A DNA stretch of 64,000 bases from Erwinia sp039023475 (GTDB taxonomy: Bacteria; Pseudomonadota; Gammaproteobacteria; Enterobacterales; Enterobacteriaceae): NCBI RefSeq assembly GCF_039023475.1, contig NZ_JBCHVB010000008.1, positions 131,254-195,253 of the forward strand, read 5' to 3'. Positions within the stretch are counted from its first letter, which is position 1. Every line of letters begins with the position of its first letter. The notes under the pieces are model-generated. The model worked only from the letters and a program-made list of their open reading frames with translations, searched no databases and was not told the origin of the DNA. Of this stretch, positions 1-8,738 are shown piece by piece. The position numbers and the translations under genes were made by a program.

Positions 1-52
1 CCTTCAGACAGACTATTGTTTTTATTTCCTTATTACTTTACGGCTGAAATAC

Positions 53-805
53 ATGAAACTCTCTGCTTCACTTATCGCGCTCACCCTGACCGCCACGCTC
101 TCCGGCTGCGCAAACCTTAATACCGATGCGCTGATGCAGTCCGGCGCTCAGGCTTATCAGGCCGCCACGCTCAGCGACGAACAGGTCAAAGAGCTGAGCG
201 TCAAATCCTGTGCCCAGATGGACAGTGAAGCGCAGATCGCGCCGGCAAACAGCGTCTACGCTCAGCGCCTGGATAAAATTGCCAAAGCGCTGGGCGATAA
301 CATCAACGGCACGCCCGCCAATTACAAGGTCTATGTGACCAAAGACGTCAACGCCTGGGCGATGGCTAACGGCTGTATCCGCGTCTACAGCGGCCTGATG
401 GACATCATGACGGACAATGAAGTGGAAGGCGTACTGGGTCATGAGATGGGCCACGTTGCGCTGGGCCACACCCGCAAAGCGATGCAGGTCGCCTATGGCA
501 CCACGGCGGCGCGTACGGCAGTCGGCTCAGTCGGCGGCATTGCAGCCTCGCTGTCGCAGTCACAGCTGGCGGATATGGGGGAAAAACTGGTGAACGCCCA
601 GTTCTCTCAGGCGCAGGAATCTCAGGCGGACGATTACTCGTTCGACCTGATGAAAAAGCGTGACATTAATCCGCAGGGGCTGGTCACCAGCTTTGAAAAG
701 CTGGCGCAGCTGGAAGGCAGCCATCAGAGCAGCATGTTTGATTCACACCCCTCTTCCGAATCGCGCGCGCAGCATATTAAAGATCGCATCGCTGCCGGGA
801 AGTAA
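53..805 (+). CDS. loiP: LoiP-type M48 metalloprotease lipoprotein
   Basis: Outer-membrane zinc metalloprotease of family M48 (YggG/LoiP). The 250-residue protein starts with a lipoprotein signal, lipobox L16-S17-G18-C19. It carries the zinc motif HEMGH at residues 130-134 and a downstream Glu in ESQAD (about 189) as the likely third ligand. The family cleaves misfolded envelope proteins; LoiP in E. coli is induced at low osmolarity. Length matches E. coli (252 aa), and its position beside speB is the E. coli order. It is followed at once by a hairpin terminator, so it is probably monocistronic. Confidence 0.93.
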   Translation: MKLSASLIALTLTATLSGCANLNTDALMQSGAQAYQAATLSDEQVKELSVKSCAQMDSEAQIAPANSVYAQRLDKIAKALGDNINGTPANYKVYVTKDVNAWAMANGCIRVYSGLMDIMTDNEVEGVLGHEMGHVALGHTRKAMQVAYGTTAARTAVGSVGGIAASLSQSQLADMGEKLVNAQFSQAQESQADDYSFDLMKKRDINPQGLVTSFEKLAQLEGSHQSSMFDSHPSSESRAQHIKDRIAAGK

Positions 806-815
806 AGCCATTGAA

Positions 816-848
816 AAAGGGCGGTCAGCCGCCCTTTGAGGTTTTTGA
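816..848 (+). terminator. Terminator after loiP
   Basis: A 9-bp perfect stem (AAAGGGCGG at 816-824, CCGCCCTTT at 829-837, loop TCAG) is followed by a T-rich stretch at 841-846. It lies 11 bases past the loiP stop. Nearly the same hairpin recurs at 991-1012. Confidence 0.7.
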
Positions 849-990
849 TAACGTGCCGGCTCCGGGAACAAGGCCTGCTCGTAAAGACGCAAAAAGCATC
901 GTCCCTGATAGCCCGGCCCGCGCCGTCCATGGCGCGGGACGCTTTACTCCCAGTCCCTGTTCCCCGAGCTTTACCTTTGTCAGCAGTCTG

Positions 991-1012
991 AAAGGGCGGT
1001 CAGCCGTCCTTT
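991..1012. repeat. Second copy of the loiP-end hairpin
   Basis: AAAGGGCGG, loop TCAG, CCGTCCTTT: the terminator stem of 816-837 repeated with one base changed. It lies in the gap between loiP and the end of speB. No T tract follows on either strand, so its role as a terminator is doubtful; a duplicated terminator is the simplest reading. Confidence 0.4.
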
Positions 1013-1042
1013 GTTCCGCATAACATCCTTACGGACATTAGA

Positions 1043-1966
1043 TTACTCGCCTTTATTCACGGCCTGCACATGCAGCATGTCCAGCGCCAGCGTGGCAGCG
1101 GCAAGCGAGGTCAGATCGGACTGATCGTACCCCGGCGCAACCTCAACCAGATCCATTCCCACGATATTCAGCCCCTGAAGTGCACGAACAAGCCTGGTCG
1201 CTTTATCGGTAGTTAGGCCACCGATCACCGGCGTTCCCGTGCCCGGCGCGTGAGCCGGATCCAGACAGTCGATATCAAATGTCAGATAGATAGGCATATC
1301 ACCCACAATCTGCTTCACCTGAGCGATGATATCATCGACGGAGCGATCGTTTACCTGCGCCGCGTCCAGCACGTTAAAGCCCAGCGAAGCGTCAAACTCG
1401 GTGCGGATGCCAATCTGTACGGATCGGGTCGGATCGATTAACCCTTCCTTTGGCGCATGGTGGAACATGGTTCCGTGATCGAAGGTAGGCCCGTTTGAGT
1501 AAGTGTCGGTATGCGCGTCAAAGTGCACCAGCGCCATTTTACCAAAGTATTTTGCATGGGCGCGCAGCAGCGGCAGCGTAACATAATGGTCACCGCCGAA
1601 CGTCAGCATACGCTTCCCGTTCGCCAGCAGCTTTTCCGCATGAGCCTGAAGCTTGTCGGTCAGATCCTGCGAGTCGCCGAAGGCGTAAACGAGATCGCCA
1701 CAGTCAACAACCTTCAGGCGCTGACGCAGATCGAAATTCCACGGCCAGCGGCAGCCTTCCCAGGCCAGGTTGGTGGAGATCTGGCGGATCGCGCCCGGGC
1801 CAAGGCGGCTGCCCGGCCGGCCGGAGGTCGCGGCGTCAAACGGAACGCCGGTAATGACCCACTCCGCATCGCAATCATACGGCTGGAAGTTAACCGGGAA
1901 ACGCATAAAACCGAAGGCGTTAGAGACCAGTGAGTTATCGTACTGATTGCCCAGGGTGTTATTCAT
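1043..1966 (-). CDS. speB: Agmatinase
   Basis: Agmatine ureohydrolase: agmatine to putrescine plus urea, the second step of the arginine decarboxylase route. 307 residues, against 306 in E. coli. The arginase-fold manganese ligands are visible in GGDHYVTLP, HFDAHTDTY and FDIDCLDPA. The start at 1966 (MNNTLGNQYDNSLVSNAF) aligns with E. coli SpeB and has AGAGGA upstream; an in-frame extension to 2041 has no support. It lies downstream of speA on the same strand, with an intrinsic terminator between them, so it probably also has its own promoter in 1967-2020. Confidence 0.96.
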   Translation of the reverse strand: MNNTLGNQYDNSLVSNAFGFMRFPVNFQPYDCDAEWVITGVPFDAATSGRPGSRLGPGAIRQISTNLAWEGCRWPWNFDLRQRLKVVDCGDLVYAFGDSQDLTDKLQAHAEKLLANGKRMLTFGGDHYVTLPLLRAHAKYFGKMALVHFDAHTDTYSNGPTFDHGTMFHHAPKEGLIDPTRSVQIGIRTEFDASLGFNVLDAAQVNDRSVDDIIAQVKQIVGDMPIYLTFDIDCLDPAHAPGTGTPVIGGLTTDKATRLVRALQGLNIVGMDLVEVAPGYDQSDLTSLAAATLALDMLHVQAVNKGE

Positions 1967-2020
1967 AGAAAGTCCTCTGTAGACAGGTGCCGGAAAAGCG
2001 CAGAGCCAGTTGCCTGAGTA

Positions 2021-2069
2021 GATGAAAAAAATCCCTTTCACGTCGTTAAGCCCGACGGGAAAGGGATTT
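2021..2069 (-). terminator. speA terminator / speB leader hairpin
   Basis: Long two-part hairpin: outer stem AAATCCCTTTC (2029-2039) with GAAAGGGATTT (2059-2069), inner stem CGTCG with CGACG. Read on the minus strand it ends in a run of seven T, so it is an intrinsic terminator for transcripts coming from speA. Read-through would still reach speB. Confidence 0.7.
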
Positions 2070-2264
2070 ATTCCTGCTGACGCAGAGGCTAAATTATCGC
2101 TGCTAACGCTCTGCTTCGCAAGCTTCCGCTCCTTTTCTCCATGCTGAAATGCAGGCTCAAAAGAACGTTATGCGAACGGAAGAGAAGCCGTCTGGCGGGA
2201 CGCTGAAGCCTCCAGAGTAAAACGGGCAGAACCGCTGAAAAAAGGTTCCGCCCGCCGGCTTTAC

Positions 2265-4241
2265 TTACTCATCTTCAAGATAGGTATAGCCATAGAGACC
2301 AGACTCAAATTCTTCCAGGAACTGTGCACGCAGATCCTCATCCAGATCGCTCTCTTTGATCTGATTGCGGAAGTGGGTCAGCAGCTCCTGCGGATCCAGC
2401 TGCACATACTCCAGCATATCCGCCACCGTATCCCCTTCATCGGACAGCTGCACTTCCACGCTGCCGTCAGGGAAGGCGAAGACGTCAACCGCTTCGGTAT
2501 CGCCAAACAGGTTATGCATATTGCCCAGGATTTCCTGATAGGCGCCCACCATAAAGAAGCCCAGCATCGGTGGATTATCGACATCATAATGCGGCATCGG
2601 CATGGTAGTGGCGATACCGTCACCATCAACGTAATGGTCGATAGTACCGTCGGAGTCACAGGTGATATCCAGCAGCACCGCACGGCGCTCCGGCGATTTA
2701 TTCAGTCCTTCCAGCGGCAGAACCGGGAACAGCTGATCGATGCCCCAGGCATCCGGCATCGACTGGAACAGCGAGAAGTTAACGTAAATCTTATCCGCCA
2801 TCCGCTCCTGTAACTCATCAATAATCGGACGGTGCGCGCGGTTGCTCGGATCAAGGTGCATCTGGATATAGTGACAGATGCTGAGATAGAGCTGCTCGGC
2901 CCAGGCGCGCTGAGTCAGATCGTAGATCCCCTGCGAATAGCCGGTATGGATGTCGAACAGATCCATCTGGCTGTCGTGCAGCCATTCGCGCAGCGAGCGG
3001 CGATTACTTGGCTCGTGCATCTCCTGCCAGGTATCCCACAGGCTGAGCACCGGACGCGGAGCGTCGGCTTCCGGGGCCTGAGGTTCGCTAAACTCGTTAC
3101 GCTCGACGCCGATAATATTAGAAACCAGCACGGTATGATGCGCCGTCACCGCCCGGCCCGATTCCGTAATAACGGTCGGGTGAGGCAGATTATGCTCCTC
3201 ACAGGCGTCGCCGATGGCCCAGATCACGTTATTGGCATATTCGTTCAGGCCGTAGTTTACCGAGCAGTCAGACTGCGAGCGCGTCCCTTCATAGTCCACG
3301 CCCAGGCCGCCGCCGACGTCAAAGCATTCAATGTTGACGCCAAGCTTCGCCAGCTCCACATAAAAGCGGGCCGACTCACGCACGCCGGTAGCGATGTCGC
3401 GGATATTGGCCATCTGAGAGCCGAGGTGGAAGTGCAGCAGCTGCAGGCTTTCGAGCCGCCCCGCTTCACGCATGATGTCCACCAGCTTCAGGACCTGAGT
3501 GGCAGAAAGGCCGAATTTGGATTTTTCACCGCCGCTCGACTGCCATTTACCGGAGCCCTGAGACGCCAGGCGGGCGCGGATGCCCAGGCGCGGCACGACG
3601 TTCAGGCGCTCCGCTTCTTCCAGCACCAGCTTCACTTCGGTCATTTTTTCAAGCACCAGATAGACCTTATGGCCCATCTTCTCGCCGATCAGCGCCAGGC
3701 GAATGTACTCACGATCTTTGTAGCCGTTACAGACGATAACTGACCGGGTCATCCCGGCATGCGCCAGCACGGCCATCAGCTCGGCTTTAGAGCCCGCTTC
3801 CAGGCCCAGCGGCTCACCTGAATTGATCAGGGATTCAATGACGCGTTTGTGCTGGTTAACCTTGATCGGATAAACCAGGAAATAGTCGCCGCGGTAGCCG
3901 TAGGATTCACGCGCGCGTTTAAACGCCGCGTTAATTGAACGCAGGCGGTGTTGCAGAATCTGAGGGAAACAGAACAGAGCAGGCAGTCGCTGACCGTCGG
4001 CCTCGCGCTCTTTGACCAGTTTGGCCAGATCGACACGGGCTTCCGGCACGTCCGGATCGGGACAGACGCTGATATGGCCCAGCTCATTGACGTCATAATA
4101 GTTATTACCCCACCAGGCAATATTGTAGGTGCGCAGCATTTTGCTGGCATCTTGATCGCTCATGGCCACCTCCTGCATTGAACGGAGTACACCCTGTTCG
4201 CCTGCTGACGAACCCTTAATAGTCTTCATGTCGTCAGACAT
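2265..4241 (-). CDS. speA: Biosynthetic arginine decarboxylase
   Basis: PLP-dependent decarboxylase converting arginine to agmatine, feeding SpeB. 658 residues, the same length as E. coli SpeA, with near-identical blocks throughout. The PLP lysine is K127 in YPIKVNQ; the glycine-rich phosphate-binding segment is FDVGGGLGVDYEG. The start at 4241 (MSDDMKT) has GAGG six bases upstream. A second GC-rich inverted repeat (about 2223-2253) directly follows the stop codon. Confidence 0.97.
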   Translation of the reverse strand: MSDDMKTIKGSSAGEQGVLRSMQEVAMSDQDASKMLRTYNIAWWGNNYYDVNELGHISVCPDPDVPEARVDLAKLVKEREADGQRLPALFCFPQILQHRLRSINAAFKRARESYGYRGDYFLVYPIKVNQHKRVIESLINSGEPLGLEAGSKAELMAVLAHAGMTRSVIVCNGYKDREYIRLALIGEKMGHKVYLVLEKMTEVKLVLEEAERLNVVPRLGIRARLASQGSGKWQSSGGEKSKFGLSATQVLKLVDIMREAGRLESLQLLHFHLGSQMANIRDIATGVRESARFYVELAKLGVNIECFDVGGGLGVDYEGTRSQSDCSVNYGLNEYANNVIWAIGDACEEHNLPHPTVITESGRAVTAHHTVLVSNIIGVERNEFSEPQAPEADAPRPVLSLWDTWQEMHEPSNRRSLREWLHDSQMDLFDIHTGYSQGIYDLTQRAWAEQLYLSICHYIQMHLDPSNRAHRPIIDELQERMADKIYVNFSLFQSMPDAWGIDQLFPVLPLEGLNKSPERRAVLLDITCDSDGTIDHYVDGDGIATTMPMPHYDVDNPPMLGFFMVGAYQEILGNMHNLFGDTEAVDVFAFPDGSVEVQLSDEGDTVADMLEYVQLDPQELLTHFRNQIKESDLDEDLRAQFLEEFESGLYGYTYLEDE

Positions 4242-4335
4242 CGCGAGCCTCAAATTTCAATAATGCGGAATAGTTAACTACTATCGCAGGGAAACCCCGC
4301 AACAACAACCCATCGGACAGCGGGAAAGCCAGCAT
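4234..4335 (-). CDS. yqgB: YqgB-like small protein upstream of speA
   Basis: A 33-codon reading frame (MLAFPLSDGLL... to ...KFEARDV) directly upstream of speA; its stop overlaps the first codons of speA. Residues around GLLLRGFPAIVVNYSAL resemble the C-terminal half of E. coli YqgB, which lies at the same place (GLL, F and AIVVN shared). The N-terminus differs and the start codon has no clear ribosome site, so the true start may be an upstream GTG. Whether it is a protein or a leader ORF for speA cannot be told from the sequence. Confidence 0.4.
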   Translation of the reverse strand: MLAFPLSDGLLLRGFPAIVVNYSALLKFEARDV

Positions 4336-4890
4336 AAAACGCTGAGTTACCGCCTCAATCAGTACCTGAAGTATAACAGTAAACACGTAGCGGACTCCGG
4401 TAACGGGTCAGACGACCAGTGATACGCTCCCTCAGGAAAGCCTGAGAGAAACAGATGACGGCGATGGCGAGAGATTAGCCTGGGCGAATGTCAGAATGAT
4501 GGCTCAGAGCGCCGGCATACGGATAAAGCGCACGGGCATAGTAGTCATAAGAAGGGGAACGTGGCACGCCAGAGCAGCGTAATTGATCGGATTTAAAAAC
4601 GCCTGTGATCATTACTGTTATCACCTCCACACACACCAGATGGCGCGTGGAAAACCAAATATGCTGAGGGTGAAAGGTCAGGATGAAATCATCACCGCTG
4701 ACGCGCCTGCCGCTAAACCGGTTGAGCAGGGTTTAAAGCAGCGGCGTTTTATACAGCCACAGCGCAGGAAATGCAAAATCAAATTGTGCGAAATGCGTAA
4801 CCTGTCAGGAAAATTTGCCACCTGGCACGCGACAAGAAAGGCGCTTTCGCGAAAAAACGCTGGCAATCCGCTCAATGAGTAACCTAAAAT
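4336..4890. other. speA-metK intergenic region
   Basis: The space between the divergent speA and metK genes is about 0.8 kb. It must hold the speA promoter (minus) and the metK promoter (plus). A short inverted repeat, CTCAGG/CCTGAG, is at about 4432-4447. The frames in 4583-4959 show no recognisable protein. E. coli has small genes here (yqgC, yqgD); I see no match to them. Confidence 0.4.
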
Positions 4891-4938
4891 AGCCGTCCAG
4901 ATGTTAATCCATCTATACTGGTTAACTTCTAAGCGTCT
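4891..4938 (+). promoter_or_regulatory. Probable MetJ operator (tandem met boxes) of metK
   Basis: Six contiguous octamers, in register, upstream of metK resemble the met box AGACGTCT: AGCCGTCC, AGATGTTA, ATCCATCT, ATACTGGT, TAACTTCT, AAGCGTCT. The first and last match 6 of 8 bases and two inner ones 5 of 8. MetJ with S-adenosylmethionine binds such tandem arrays; metK is a known MetJ target in enterobacteria. Binding here is inferred. Confidence 0.55.
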
Positions 4939-5073
4939 TCGCATAACTATACTGCTCATGGCTTTGCCTGAGGGAGCGCTGAGAATAATCCAGATGCCGA
5001 TCGTGCAAGCTGGTGCCCCGTCTTCAGCGCTATGCAGTCGATTTCAACCCGTTTTAGTAAGGTAAAGAATTAA

Positions 5074-6228
5074 ATGGCCAAACACCTTTTTACATCCGAG
5101 TCCGTATCAGAAGGACATCCCGATAAGATCGCCGACCAGATTTCTGATGCCGTGCTCGATGCCATTCTTGAGCAGGATCCGAAAGCGCGCGTCGCCTGCG
5201 AAACCTATGTGAAAACCGGCATGGTGCTGGTGGGTGGCGAAATTACCACCTCTGCATGGGTTGATATCGAAGAGATCACCCGCAGCACCGTGCGTGAAAT
5301 CGGTTATGTTCATTCTGATATGGGCTTTGATGCCAACTCCTGCGCGGTCCTGAACGCGATCGGCAAACAGTCACCGGATATTAATCAGGGCGTTGACCGT
5401 GCCGATCCGCTGGAGCAGGGTGCCGGCGATCAGGGTCTGATGTTTGGCTATGCCACCAATGAAACTGACGTACTGATGCCTGCGCCGGTGACCTACGCGC
5501 ACCGTCTGGTTCAGCGTCAGTCAGAAGTGCGCAAAAACGGCACGCTGCCGTGGCTGCGTCCGGATGCCAAAAGCCAGATCACCTTCCAGTATGACGATGG
5601 CAAAATCGTCGGGATTGATGCCGTGGTGCTTTCAACGCAGCATTCTGAAGAGATCTCCCAGAAAGATCTGCAGGAAGCGGTGATGGAAACGATCATCAAG
5701 CCGGTGCTGCCTGCTGAGTGGATCAACGAGAATACCAAGTATCACATCAACCCAACCGGACGCTTTGTCATTGGCGGACCGATGGGCGACTGTGGTCTGA
5801 CCGGCCGTAAAATTATCGTTGATACCTACGGCGGCATGGCCCGTCACGGCGGCGGCGCCTTCTCCGGTAAAGATCCTTCTAAAGTGGACCGTTCAGCAGC
5901 CTATGCTGCCCGCTACGTGGCAAAAAATATCGTTGCGGCTGGCCTGGCTGACCGCTGTGAGATTCAGGTTTCCTACGCGATTGGCGTGGCTGAACCTACC
6001 TCCATCATGGTCGAAACCTTCGGTACCGAGAAAATCTCTACCGAGCAGCTGACGCTGCTGGTGCGCGAGTTCTTCGACCTGCGTCCATATGGCCTGATCC
6101 AGATGCTGGATCTGCTGCACCCTATCTACCGCGAAACGGCGGCTTATGGTCACTTTGGTCGTGAACATTTCCCATGGGAAAAAACCGACAAAGCCGCGCT
6201 GCTGCGGGATGCTGCTGGCCTGAAATAA
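5074..6228 (+). CDS. metK: S-adenosylmethionine synthetase
   Basis: Makes S-adenosylmethionine from methionine and ATP. 384 residues, as in E. coli. The N-terminal GHPDKIADQISD segment (His15 and Asp17, ATP and magnesium contact) and the glycine-rich loop with GGAFSGKDPSKVDRSAAY are intact. The start is preceded by AAGGTAAAG. It is a single gene with an intrinsic terminator, probably repressed by MetJ through the boxes upstream. Confidence 0.98.
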   Translation: MAKHLFTSESVSEGHPDKIADQISDAVLDAILEQDPKARVACETYVKTGMVLVGGEITTSAWVDIEEITRSTVREIGYVHSDMGFDANSCAVLNAIGKQSPDINQGVDRADPLEQGAGDQGLMFGYATNETDVLMPAPVTYAHRLVQRQSEVRKNGTLPWLRPDAKSQITFQYDDGKIVGIDAVVLSTQHSEEISQKDLQEAVMETIIKPVLPAEWINENTKYHINPTGRFVIGGPMGDCGLTGRKIIVDTYGGMARHGGGAFSGKDPSKVDRSAAYAARYVAKNIVAAGLADRCEIQVSYAIGVAEPTSIMVETFGTEKISTEQLTLLVREFFDLRPYGLIQMLDLLHPIYRETAAYGHFGREHFPWEKTDKAALLRDAAGLK

Positions 6229-6248
6229 CCGTCAGCTTGCAGAACTGA

Positions 6249-6271
6249 GGGCACCCAAGGGTGCCCTTTTT
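6249..6271 (+). terminator. metK terminator
   Basis: Perfect 8-bp stem GGGCACCC/GGGTGCCC with a two-base loop, then TTTTT. It lies 20 bases after the metK stop. Confidence 0.9.
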
Positions 6272-6537
6272 GCTGTCTGCTGACTGGCGGACTGACGAAC
6301 GTTCGCTACACTTTTTCTGCTCAGTCCGCCAGCTATGTTACCGGTTACAGTCGGAAACATATTATTTTTCTTATAATTAAGAATTTACAGGACTGACAAC
6401 CGCTACCGGAATGCGCTATTTTCAGCGCTGTCCGATAGAGGGCAACCAGGGAATTAAGAGAAACTGTTTAATGCTGTGTCTAACTGGTTATAAAGCGTAA
6501 GCGCGTATGATCCACCGGTTTTCCCGACAGATCTGAA

Positions 6538-6553
6538 GTGTAACCGATTACAC
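6538..6553 (+). promoter_or_regulatory. GalR/GalS operator of galP
   Basis: GTGTAACCGATTACAC is a near-palindrome matching the gal operator consensus GTGKAANCGNTTNCAC at every position. It lies 87 bases before the galP start. GalR and GalS regulate galP in E. coli, so derepression by galactose is expected here. Confidence 0.75.
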
Positions 6554-6556
6554 CAG

Positions 6557-6572
6557 TGTGATCTGACGCACA
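6557..6572 (+). promoter_or_regulatory. CRP site upstream of galP
   Basis: TGTGA, six bases, GCACA: one mismatch from the CRP consensus TGTGA-N6-TCACA. It is next to the gal operator, an arrangement that suggests catabolite control of galP. Confidence 0.55.
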
Positions 6573-6639
6573 GTTACGCGCGCGAAGGTTTTCTAACATT
6601 TATAACAACAATATGAAGTACTACTTACATGGAGGCTGT

Positions 6640-8037
6640 ATGCCTGAAAATAAAAAGCAGAGCAGAACATCGAACAAGGCGATGACCTTTTTTGTCTGTT
6701 TTCTTGCAGCACTTGCGGGTCTGCTGTTCGGTCTGGACATTGGCGTCATCGCAGGCGCACTGCCCTTTATCGCTGATGAATTCAACGTCACCGCGCATCA
6801 GCAGGAGTGGATTGTCAGCTCGATGATGTTTGGTGCCGCCGTCGGTGCCGTTGGCAGCGGCTGGATGTCTTCACGCCTGGGCCGTAAAAAGAGCCTGATG
6901 ATCGGCGCTATCCTCTTCGTTATTGGATCGCTCTGGTCAGCGATGGCACCTAACCCGGAAATGCTGATTGTGGCACGCGTGCTGCTGGGTCTGGCCGTGG
7001 GTGTCGCTTCCTACACCGCACCGCTTTATCTCTCCGAGATCGCTCCGGAGAAGATCCGCGGCAGTATGATTTCACTCTACCAGCTGATGATCACCATCGG
7101 TATCCTGGGTGCCTATCTCTCCGATACCGCATTCAGCTACACCGGCGAATGGCGCTGGATGTTAGGGATCATCACCATCCCCGCCCTTCTGCTTCTGGTC
7201 GGCGTCTGCTTCCTGCCGAACAGCCCACGCTGGCTGGCAGCGCGTGGTGATTTCCGCAGCGCACAGCGCGTGCTGGATCGTCTGCGTGACACCAGCGAGC
7301 AGGCGAAGCGTGAGCTGGACGAAATCCGCGAAAGCCTGAAGATCAAGCAGTCCGGCTGGAGCCTGTTTAAGGACAACAGCAACTTCCGTCGTGCGGTTTA
7401 TCTGGGCGTACTTTTGCAGGTAATGCAGCAGTTTACCGGCATGAACGTCATCATGTATTACGCGCCGAAGATTTTTGAAATTGCAGGCTTCACCAACACC
7501 ACCGAGCAGATGTGGGGCACCGTTATCGTTGGCCTGATCAACGTACTGGCGACCTTTATCGCTATCGGCCTGGTTGACCGCTGGGGCCGTAAGCCTACGC
7601 TGATCCTGGGCTTTATGGTGATGGCGGCCGGTATGGGCATCCTTGGTACCATGCTGCATGTGGGCATCCATTCAGAGAGTGCGCAGTACTTTGCGGTCGC
7701 TATGCTGCTGATGTTCATCATCGGTTTTGCCATGAGCGCCGGTCCGCTGATTTGGGTACTCTGTTCTGAAATTCAGCCGCTGAAAGGCCGCGATTTCGGT
7801 ATTACCGTCTCCACCGCGACCAACTGGATTGCCAACATGATCGTTGGGGCAACCTTCCTGACCATGCTGAACACGCTGGGTAACGCGAACACCTTCTGGG
7901 TCTACGCTGGCCTGAACGTGGTCTTTATCCTGCTGACAATCATGCTGATCCCGGAAACCAAAAACGTTTCTCTGGAGCACATTGAGCGCAACCTGTTAGG
8001 CGGCAAAAAGCTGCGTGACATCGGTCATCGCGACTAA
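6640..8037 (+). CDS. galP: Galactose/H+ symporter
   Basis: Inner-membrane major facilitator sugar-proton symporter for galactose and glucose. 465 residues, against 464 in E. coli, with twelve hydrophobic segments and the family motifs GRKK (loop 2-3), PETK near the C-terminus and the sugar-binding QQFTGMNVIMYY segment. ATG at 6640 is preferred: it has GGAGG five bases upstream and aligns with E. coli MPDAKKQ. It sits between metK and sprT as in E. coli. Confidence 0.97.
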   Translation: MPENKKQSRTSNKAMTFFVCFLAALAGLLFGLDIGVIAGALPFIADEFNVTAHQQEWIVSSMMFGAAVGAVGSGWMSSRLGRKKSLMIGAILFVIGSLWSAMAPNPEMLIVARVLLGLAVGVASYTAPLYLSEIAPEKIRGSMISLYQLMITIGILGAYLSDTAFSYTGEWRWMLGIITIPALLLLVGVCFLPNSPRWLAARGDFRSAQRVLDRLRDTSEQAKRELDEIRESLKIKQSGWSLFKDNSNFRRAVYLGVLLQVMQQFTGMNVIMYYAPKIFEIAGFTNTTEQMWGTVIVGLINVLATFIAIGLVDRWGRKPTLILGFMVMAAGMGILGTMLHVGIHSESAQYFAVAMLLMFIIGFAMSAGPLIWVLCSEIQPLKGRDFGITVSTATNWIANMIVGATFLTMLNTLGNANTFWVYAGLNVVFILLTIMLIPETKNVSLEHIERNLLGGKKLRDIGHRD

Positions 8038-8106
8038 GTTAATCTGGCCGGGGAAACCCGGCCAGCCTCATTGCTATCCCTGCTTTCCCATCGTATCCTC
8101 TGCGTC

Positions 8107-8631
8107 ATGAAACCCCTCAGACTTCCCATTGCCGTTCAGCAAGCCGTGATGCGCGCGCTGCGCGAAAAATTACAGCTGGCTAACCAGCGGCTGGAGCGCC
8201 ACTATCCGGAACCTGCACTGCTGTACCAACAGCGCGGCACGGCGGCGGGCACCGCGTGGCTGCAAAACTGGGAAATCCGCCTCAATCCTGTACTGCTGAT
8301 GGAGAATCAGGAGGCATTTATTAATGAGGTTGTGCCCCATGAACTCGCTCATCTGCTGGTCTGGAAGCACTTTGGCCGGGTGGCACCACACGGCAAAGAG
8401 TGGAAGTGGATGATGGAGAGCGTGCTGGGCGTTCCGGCGCGCCGGACGCACCAGTTTGCGATCGCCTCGGTGCGCAGCCGCACTTTCCCCTATCGCTGCC
8501 GCTGTCAGCAGCATCAGCTTACCGTGCGCCGCCACAACCGGATCCTGCGCGGAGAAAGTGAATACCGCTGCGTCTCCTGCGGGGAGCTTTTACAGCCGGG
8601 CGTCTACGCCTTGTCTGAAAAAGCGGTTTAA
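8107..8631 (+). CDS. sprT: SprT family zinc-metalloprotein
   Basis: 174-residue member of the SprT family, distantly related to eukaryotic Spartan proteases. It shows HELAH at residues 78-82 and a C-terminal cysteine ribbon (CRCQQHQ... CVSCGE). The biochemical role in bacteria is not well defined. ATG 8107 matches the E. coli start; upstream in-frame codons lack support. It lies between galP and endA as in E. coli. Confidence 0.92.
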   Translation: MKPLRLPIAVQQAVMRALREKLQLANQRLERHYPEPALLYQQRGTAAGTAWLQNWEIRLNPVLLMENQEAFINEVVPHELAHLLVWKHFGRVAPHGKEWKWMMESVLGVPARRTHQFAIASVRSRTFPYRCRCQQHQLTVRRHNRILRGESEYRCVSCGELLQPGVYALSEKAV

Positions 8632-8738
8632 TAGCGCAATAACAGGGAATTTAGCGCCATTTCAGCCGCACGCATTTCCGAAAACTGACAGCTTCTGTTA
8701 CTCTCGCCGCCTCGTTTTTATCACCGATATTCTGGATT

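Noticed and set aside
4583..4959. Overlapping frames of 99 and 93 codons on both strands before metK
   Set aside because: They overlap the metK promoter and the probable MetJ boxes; no conserved features.
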